Shown here one piece after another: positions 57,641 to 64,000 of a DNA stretch of 64,000 bases (positions within the stretch are counted from its first letter, which is position 1; each line of letters begins with the position of its first letter). This DNA is from Prostheceraeus crozeri (Eukaryota; Platyhelminthes; Polycladida; Euryleptidae): NCBI GenBank assembly GCA_907163375.1, contig CAJQUW010001409.1, forward strand, positions 124,001 through 188,000, given 5' to 3'. Below the pieces are notes generated by a model that had not been told where the DNA came from, searched no databases, and worked only from the letters and a program-made list of their open reading frames with translations. Position numbers and translations under genes: made by a program.

Positions 57641-58513
57641 CTTATCAATTCACAATTCAAACAGGATGATTCCTTATTATAGTCAGAACATATTTCAATA
57701 GTGCATAATGCGTCACAGAATATGGCTGGATTCAACATTAAGGTGCATGTATCACTATGAGACTCATAATTCATAGAAAAACGAAGTACGTAATCAAATA
57801 TCCATATTTAAAGGATTCTCAGCCGCTACACACACAGCAATAGACAACTCAGGGGAAAATAATTATGTTCAACTGCATGAGCAAATGGAAATGACATGTG
57901 CCAAGTTCATAAAATTCTCTCCAATAGAAGCTCTACAATCCAGACGATCACCCCTGTATTACATTGGTCAGGAATGTGTGGATACATCATCTTTAAAAGC
58001 TTCTCAAAACTTTTACGACATTCACACTACAGATGCGTTCAAAGCTCATCACATAATATGTAAATATTTTTACTTTTTGTGTTCTTTTAAGTGCTCCTCA
58101 AAGTGTAGCAGGTAGAAGCGGATAAGTGAAGCCACGTTGTAATTAGAGCAGTGTAACGTACTATTTGCAACTGCAGCACCAGTAATTGATAAATAGACGA
58201 ATATATTTGCTTTATAATGTAACTGCATGGGTTTCATCCACGTCTCTCAGATTTAATCATGTTTTCTCACAAGGTTTATTTTGCAACACGACATGCAAGA
58301 TCATCAGACATACACAGACGGACGTCTGGAAGTCAAAACGTTACAAACTCAGTAGTAATACAAGATGAAACTGACTATCCTCAAAATCAGGAATGAGAAT
58401 GTGGCAACGAGGGCCTGGCGGAAATTCATATTTCAAAGGGCTCCAAGAAGAAAAAACAAAGAATGCATCAAGCAGACTTATTGGGGCCTCCGCGGAAAAT
58501 TCTCAATTCTGTG
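57641..58513. other. Gene-free stretch (intron or flank of the acyltransferase gene)
   Basis: No domain is recognised. It lies downstream of the exon at 58904-59610 on the minus strand, so it is probably intronic. Confidence 0.4.
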
Positions 58514-58515
58514 TA

Positions 58516-58673
58516 AATGAGAAGGCAACTTGAGCCGATATTGCTGTGCTAAAAATTTATCACACAGTTTCGCGGTCGACCACGTTGTTCCAGTTGCATA
58601 GAAGGCAATTTTCTCTGTGAAAATTTGTGATTAATTTTTAATTCAGCAACATCGGCTCAAACTGCCTTCTCAT
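58516..58673. mobile_element. 158-bp MITE with TA boundaries
   Basis: AATGAGAAGGCAACTTGAGC at the left is mirrored by GCTCAAACTGCCTTCTCATT at the right. The arms are about 60 bp and include GATATTGCTG/CAGCAACATC. TA lies on each side (58514-58515, 58674-58675). It is in the probable first coding intron of the acyltransferase gene. Confidence 0.65.
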
Positions 58674-58903
58674 TAACTGAACATATTGATGATTGAAAAT
58701 TTCAGCCTGTTGATTACCCAGGATTTCTATATTTTGATTATCAGGAAATTGACAACTACTTTCACAATCTGAATCATTCGTGACTTCACTAGTGGTCAAG
58801 TCTAAATGGTACTTCTTCGCATACCATGTAGAATTGAATGGTACTTCGTAATATGCATGCAACACCAAATATAAACTACCAGTATATGTATGTTAACACT
58901 CAC

Positions 58904-59548
58904 CGCATTAGCCTTGAGAGCCACCCTGGCAAATCCACATCGTTTTCCCCATAATACTGAGTAATATTCGTCAGAAAAAAGTGCCTCCCGCACACCTCCC
59001 GGAGACAATGTTATCAGCCGTCCCTTCTTCAGAAGTTCTGCTAAAGTGTCAACTGTGCCTGTAACAGCTCCAGTGAAGGCCATCAAAGTCTTAAAGCCCA
59101 CAAGTCGAACGAGAAACCGATCAACCACTGGTACTGGTTGTCCATACTCACCACTGACTAACAACCGTGCAAGGAAATAATACATATCGTACGGAACTGT
59201 TCCATGATAGTACACGATCATTGCACCTCTGTCTTTAGGAATCTTCTCCATTCCAATCACTTCATGCCCATTCCATATGCGTCCAACGAGGTACCAGAAC
59301 ATTGCTACGTAATGCCGACATCCAGCAAATCTGTCATGACGAATGAAAGTGTAAGTGTATAGGAAAAGACCAGTACCAAGCAGAAGAACAAGGAGGATAA
59401 GGGGCATGAGGAAACAACAGGCTACGAATGGAAAGAATGTCCAAAATAGCCACAGAAGATATGAGGAATCGCGACATATCTGGATCCATGTATTAGAAAG
59501 TACATAACCGAGTAGAGTACACAAAAAGTCAATTAAAGTCTTGATCAT
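58904..59548 (-). CDS. TMEM68-like acyltransferase, first coding exon (215 codons)
   Basis: Host gene, partial. The family (TMEM68, LPLAT/DGAT2-type acyltransferases) works in the ER membrane, moving acyl chains onto glycerolipids. Seen: ATG at 59548 (MIKTLIDFLCTLLGYV), two likely membrane segments (about residues 31-47 and 49-69), and the catalytic His115...Asp121 block YYHGTVPYDMYYF. Then VPVVDRFLVRLVGFKTLM and the substrate block SPGGVREALFSDEYY (182-196), LWGKRCGFARVALKA. The exon ends after codon 215 at a textbook donor (GTGAGT, first intron base 58903), phase 0. TMEM68 proteins are about 325 residues, so roughly a third is missing; the expected IIPMFTQN-type exon is not seen in this window. 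An in-frame TAG precedes the ATG. Confidence 0.88.
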
Positions 59549-59580
59549 TACACTTCGCACACAGAGTGACTAACTGACAT
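59548..59580 (-). promoter_or_regulatory. uORF overlapping the acyltransferase start codon (TAATG)
   Basis: ATG at 59580 opens a 10-codon uORF (MSVSHSVCEV). Its TAA stop shares the A of the main ATG (TAATG, 59550-59546). A one-base stop-start overlap could couple translation by reinitiation or damp it. Its functional role is inferred. Confidence 0.5.
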
Positions 59581-59610
59581 TCGGTATTCTCCTTGAGGTC
59601 TCCCAGGTGC
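59549..59610 (-). other. 5' UTR part of the acyltransferase exon with splice acceptor
   Basis: Minus-strand CTTATTTTTCAG, a pyrimidine-rich acceptor, ends at 59611, so the exon should start at 59610 with CACCTGGGAG. The 5' UTR therefore has at least one upstream exon at higher coordinates, which I cannot identify. An intron boundary inside the 5' UTR is common for such genes. Confidence 0.6.
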
Positions 59611-60257
59611 TGAAAAATAAGTATGAGCCCTATTATCATCTAGTTATGATAAGCAACATGATTGTCTATGTTAAGTAGTCAATATTGAGGAAATGCAATT
59701 AATCAAAACCAAATTGAAGACAATAGATCAGAAACTTAAATGATTTAAAAATCGATGATAGTGGAGATTATCATTTAAAAAGCCGGAATTTGCAAAAAAT
59801 CAGCGAAAACATGAAATAAATCATTTCAACGAAACCTTATTGCAAAATAAATTGCAAAACATTGCTGATAGATCACTGATGTAACCGTAGGTTTCGATAG
59901 GATTTGGTTAAAGGTGCGTGGCACTCGAACTCAGTATGTACGTAATTATATAGCTTCTGTTTGGCATGCTTGTTTAATTTTACGTCCAATATCAATTCTT
60001 CGTAACAGAGGACGGCATCATCATTTATTATAATAACACATCTCATTAGGTCTACGTGATGGCTAGAGAGCCGCTACAAGGTATACTTGAGCACTCTATT
60101 CTCACCTTCACTTTCGTTGTGGGAGCTGTTCATATGCAGTTATATGTGAGTATGCTTATCCTGTATCGTGACTTGAAGCATGCCAGTCACAGAAATGCCT
60201 ATAACACGTCATCACGCGTGATAATACAACTACTCTTCAGTTTCAACAACTGCTGAC
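59611..60257. other. Probable 5' UTR intron, gene-free
   Basis: Upstream of the acyltransferase exon on the minus strand. No exon or promoter is recognised with confidence. Confidence 0.4.
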
Positions 60258-60419
60258 GCCTGGCGTGCTAGTCGTATTGGCGTGCAGGTCGTGTCTAAAG
60301 CCTGCCCTGTCGATCGTCAATTCAAATATATATTTTTTCATCACGTGCCATTACGCAACCCCCTGACGAATTTCACGTGCGGTGAATCTGTTGATCAAGG
60401 TTATTTCATTCTGACTGTC

Positions 60420-60526
60420 ATGCCGTCTAACAAGGACACTCCACCTGCAAGATCCTTGCGTTCTTCACCACAATCTTTGACGATTGATGATGTTCAGAAG
60501 CTTCTGAATGCACTACAAGAAAACCT
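60420..60526 (+). pseudogene. LINE ORF1, N-terminal piece
   Basis: ATG at 60420 opens MPSNKDTPPARSLRSSPQSL then TIDDVQKLLNALQENL. It is cut by a DNA transposon at 60527. About 160 bp upstream (from roughly 60258) is likely LINE 5' leader. The frame resumes at 63258 with MSKLDSIYQKVENLESRID, and the flanking ACCT is a target duplication, so the pre-insertion ORF1 was continuous at about 229 codons. Confidence 0.75.
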
Positions 60527-63253
60527 CTGCCGTCCAAAGGTGAAAGAGCGTAACTGACATTTTGACGATTTTCACTAGAGCCAATTTTGTGTTTTTGCAT
60601 ACCGTGATTTCCTGTTTGATTGTAATCCAAAACTTCTATCGTCTACTTGTAGAGCAGATATGTAGAAGTTTTTGACCATGCGAAGGAAAATTATAAAATC
60701 AATAATTAATCGATAATAATGAATCCGTTGTTTTGCATTTGAAATGTCATAACAAAATTTCCGCAGTTTCAAAACGTAAGTGATTGGTCAGCACATACGC
60801 TTTTTTCAATTGAATGTGCATCGGACAAAACTGACGTAAGTAAGTCGAAAATAGCTTTGTTTTTTGTTGGTGATGAAGAAGCGCAACGAGCGAAAGCAGG
60901 GAATGCGAGGTGAGTAACACACGTATGATGACAACGTAAATGATGATGAATTATAGAAAAGGTAGTGAACACCCGTCGCCTTTCTGGCTTCTTTATTTCG
61001 AGCTGATGCGCTTCTCGACGATAAGATCTATTTTTTTGTTACTTTAAATTGCTTGGCTTAACCATGACAGATAGCTGGTATGTGGTCCTTAATTATTCTC
61101 TGAAATATAAGTGAGCGATCTTTCATATTTTTCATTACTAAATCCTTTTTTTCGAGAACCTGGCCGTGACTCAGACAGAGCAATAAGAGCAAAGTTCAAT
61201 AATTCCGAATTTGACGAATTCACTCGCAAGAAAAGGAATCTAGCAATCATCTAGTCGATCGGATTCTACGTTAACAGACTGAGGTACGAAATAGTTGATT
61301 GATTATCAGTGAAATATGCTGAGCTTCTGCACGATCAGCTTCCAATCCAGACATCCATTTTCGTGCTGCCATCTCCTCCAACGCTAGATTCAGCAAGGTG
61401 AACTTCCGTTTCCCATCAGATACCATGTTCAGAGGATCAAGGCAACCAGAACCTTTAACTTATATTTGATGGGGCATCGCATCAGAAATTTTTTCGATAT
61501 GTCTTGCAGGAAATTTCTACGTTCTGCAAAGAGATCGATCTCTGGTCTGATTCTATGAAACGAGTCTGAGTGCTGACCTAACAACAAAGCCAACATCGAT
61601 GTATTTTAAATCAAGCAAATTTTCTGACATCAAGGGAACGTTTAATCATTGGACTGTGGAGAGATGACGGGTAGCAGTCGGTTTAAAAAAAAGCCGTAAG
61701 AGAGAATCCATCATGGTTTCGCATGATTCGAAAAAATAGCAATATTGGCTTGTCACTCTGAAATTTTATTCAAAAAGCCTCCAATTCAAGAGCTACAATC
61801 ACAAAAATACAGTATTGCTTTCAGCAGAGGATCTTTCAATATCTCCTTCATATGCTTGTAAGATTTTGACTCTGATTCTATTTTAATACGTGTCACAATC
61901 ACATGTTCGACATAGGTCTCCATATCAGGAATTTGAGCAATAATTGTTTTTGCAACTGGAACATTCTCTACCCATCGAGTCGCTCATTACTTCGGAGGAA
62001 CTTTCGCATCTTTTGTTTTTGCAAAGTGTAAGTAATCTGCTCGTCTCGAAGGAAGATATTTGAACACTTCCCAACGACTGCGAAGAAACTTCATAATGTT
62101 ATTGGACTTGTCAAGTGTTCAACGTACACCATCGGCAATGCAAAGAGAACGCGTTCCGATTTCAAGAAGTTCGGAGTCATGCTCGCGTGATTCTTTCATC
62201 AATCGGAAGAAAGAATGGTTAACATTAGGACTGTCCATGGAAATTTGCAAGAGTTTTGAAGCATCAAGGGGATTAAGTGCTTCCTGAAGGGCTTTGTGTA
62301 ATTCGGACGCAGTGCAAATCCAAGAAACTGTGATGACTTTATCCCCCATCCAGCACAATACATGTAAATCAATCTGACCTCGATGTGATGCTTTATTCAA
62401 TTATTCATCAAATAAACACACAAAGAATGGTGACTTAGAGAGATCATTAAGTAAAAGTTCTTTCAGGTAAGGGGCAATGCCAAAACATGATAGCGCAGCC
62501 ATATTTGTCTTCGCCTAGCTGCAAAGACTGTACAAGGGACTCATCAGGAACAATCACAGTTTTCATCATCTTAATCGACGAAGAAGCAGATCTGTGCGTC
62601 AAAATGTTTTCTGAAAATGAAGAGAATGATTATCTATATGAAGCCGAATTCCATTTCCCGTGACTTTTCCAGACGTTATACATCCTGACAAAGGTTGGGT
62701 CGGTTACTATAACGACAGAAGCTCGATATTGTCCTCTTCATCACCTTGCAAATTACAGTTGCAGTATATATCATACCAGCGCATACTTCGCTATGAGACG
62801 CGGTGCGTGTATATTACTTGCTTTGTTCTGATTAGCACGCGTCACCAACTATAGTCGACTCAACAGCAATAAAATCCACACGAGTTAAGAAGCCTTCTGG
62901 CGCGTTCTGAAGTCATAAGTAAAGTATGAGCAGAGATATCGAGAGCATTTCAATTGCAAAATGACGCAAGTGGTCAGACGCGCATCTGCTCCATACTATG
63001 CTCAAAACACTCAAACGTATCTGCTGCAGATACGCTATTCTTGCATTGAAGATGTCAGATGCGCTATGTTCTGAGTTGAACATAGCACCTTCATTTGCAT
63101 TTACGTTTACATAAATGATTCTATTGACGGCTGGGAGTCAAATACGAATTTAGTGCATTGAATATAGGTGTACAAGTTGACTTTCTATCTAAAAATACAA
63201 AAAACTGAAAATCGCCAATATGTCAGTTACGCACTTTTACCTTTGGACGGCAG
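60527..63253 (-). mobile_element. DNA transposon of unplaced superfamily, 4-bp TSD
   Basis: 48-bp TIRs begin CTGCCGTCCAAAGG and agree at about 44 of 48 positions. The 4-bp word ACCT is duplicated at 60523-60526 and 63254-63257. The insertion splits a LINE ORF1, which fixes the boundaries independently. A decayed transposase lies on the minus strand. The 4-bp duplication argues against hAT (8 bp) and Tc1/mariner (TA). I cannot name the superfamily. Confidence 0.85.
61790..62500 (-). pseudogene. Decayed transposase of the unplaced DNA transposon
   Basis: Minus-strand blocks in order: CFGIAPYLKELLLNDLSKSP then FFVCLFDE (about 62400-62500), ASHRGQIDLHVLCWMGDKV, LLQISMDSPNVNHSFFRLMK (about 62205), and RRADYLHFAKTKDAKVPP with ATRWVENVPVAKTIIAQIPD (about 61930-62050). 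Conserved proteins with a FDESLN...MDGPxVN...RWVEN layout are widespread in animal genomes and look like RNase H-fold transposases; that is recalled knowledge, not searched. Stops interrupt it, for example directly after LFDE and after KVPPK. No zinc finger is seen upstream. Confidence 0.5.
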
Positions 63254-63257
63254 ACCT

Positions 63258-63840
63258 GATGTCTAAGTTGGATAGCATATACCAAAAGGTTGAGAACCTT
63301 GAATCGCGCATTGATATGATACAGAGTGATCAAATACAGCTGGGTCTCGATCTTAAAAATGTAAAAGACGCAATAGTTTCGCAACAGATGCAAATTGAAA
63401 AGATGGAGTCTCTTAAGAGACAGTGCAACCTAATCATTTCAGGCATTCCTGAGACACCAATTCGAGTCGAAGATGCAGTTATTGAAGATGACGCTGCGAA
63501 GGTACACCATGTCCTTAAAGGAACATGCCCCTTATTTGACGAAAATTCTTTGATATCTATTATGAGACTTGGGAAAAGCAACAAAAACCGTAAGAGAATC
63601 ATCAAGATAGAGTTGAACAACGTTGAAATAAGAAACAAAATCCTAAGATCTCAGCGAAAATTACGCGAAGACCCAAGGATCACTCGCAATTTCGGCGATA
63701 TTTTCATTTACCCAGATTCTTCTCCCCTCATGCGAAAGGAGGAGAAACGGTTGAGGGAGACCCTCAAAGAAGTTCGAGCGAATTCATCTGAAGGTGACGA
63801 GGTTTATATAAGGAAAGGTACATTGTACAAGAATAACTGA
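63258..63840 (+). pseudogene. LINE ORF1, C-terminal piece
   Basis: Continues the ORF1 begun at 60420. It is a long coiled coil (MSKLDSIYQKVENLESRIDM to about MQIEKMESLKRQ) for trimerisation, then a nucleic-acid-binding region beginning CNLIISGIPETPIRVEDA with IMRLGKSNKNRKRIIKIELN. The RRM-like and C-terminal basic parts resemble ORF1 proteins of animal LINEs, which coat LINE RNA. The stop is at 63838-63840. The upstream 38 nt of the open frame (63220-63257) derive from the transposon TIR and TSD. No breaks other than the insertion are seen. Confidence 0.75.
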
Positions 63841-64000
63841 ATTGTTGACAAAATCAACATCGGAGACCAACTGTTCTGATGTCTGTCCTCGAGCCCAAAC
63901 TGTCTAGCTTTGCGTAGTGTGTATAGTGATTACATAAGCTTTCTTCATAAATGCTATTCAGAATCCATGAATACGCTTTCACCATTGTACTCTGATTTTG
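63841..64000 (+). other. LINE sequence between ORF1 and ORF2
   Basis: Non-coding after the ORF1 stop. ORF2 (endonuclease and reverse transcriptase) would be expected beyond the window end. Confidence 0.4.

Noticed and set aside
58638-58868. 76-codon minus-strand frame downstream of the acyltransferase exon
   Set aside because: Lies after a strong splice donor and runs into a MITE; no homology seen, so treated as intron sequence.
63220-63257. MSVTHFYLWTADL as the natural start of the LINE ORF1
   Set aside because: These residues come from the TIR and target duplication of the inserted transposon; the native start is at 60420.
1-64000. CRISPR array, prophage or bacterial operon
   Set aside because: Sequence is animal-type with introns and eukaryotic transposable elements; no regularly spaced repeats.

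Overview
This is an AT-rich stretch of an animal nuclear genome, almost certainly a marine-type invertebrate. The evidence is one spliced host gene plus BEL/Pao, Ty3/gypsy-like, Penelope-like, CR1-type LINE, piggyBac, mariner, DD41D and hAT elements together. I cannot fix the phylum. The only host gene I can support is one exon of a TMEM68-like acyltransferase gene on the minus strand (58904-59610). Nearly everything else recognisable is mobile DNA, much of it nested.

Layout: 1-11.3 kb is gene-poor, with hairpin and TIR repeats (564-793, 1844-2480, 3202-3333) and a foldback family marked by GAAATTTCGACGGGC (4525, 10020, 10133-10927, again at 30.8 kb). 11364-13822 is a three-level nest: a TIR element with 6-bp TSD contains a mariner, which contains a 727-bp foldback element. 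14611-17669 is a decayed piggyBac with TTAA-type ends; it holds a second copy of the 6-bp-TSD element and a near-perfect long hairpin built from two inverted Penelope-type 3' ends. 18251-25768 is a 5'-truncated LINE with a 17-bp TSD, split by a young BEL/Pao retrotransposon. A near-intact DD41D transposon follows at 25830-27217.

28.4-49.4 kb is mostly old fragments: LINE reverse transcriptase pieces, two Penelope GIY-YIG pieces, a mariner fossil, SINE-like pieces, foldbacks and a non-autonomous hAT-like element (43912-44703). 49407-57640 is the second three-level nest: a Ty3/gypsy-like element with apparently identical LTRs sits inside an autonomous-type hAT element (8-bp TSD, BED-finger transposase), which sits inside a second copy of the 727-bp foldback family. 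This nest lies in the intron or 3' flank of the TMEM68-like gene. 60420-63840 is a LINE ORF1 interrupted by a 2.7-kb DNA transposon of a family I cannot place (48-bp TIRs, 4-bp TSD); the ORF1 frame resumes when transposon plus one TSD is discounted.

The nests give a relative order of insertion. The Ty3/gypsy-like copy, the BEL copy and the PLE-derived hairpin look youngest; the piggyBac, the 33.9-kb mariner and the scattered LINE pieces look oldest. No rRNA, CRISPR or bacterial-type operon is present, and I found no novel biochemical system. The most informative novelties are the unplaced transposon inside the LINE ORF1, the two related non-autonomous families with diagnostic TSDs, and a uORF whose stop overlaps the acyltransferase start codon.
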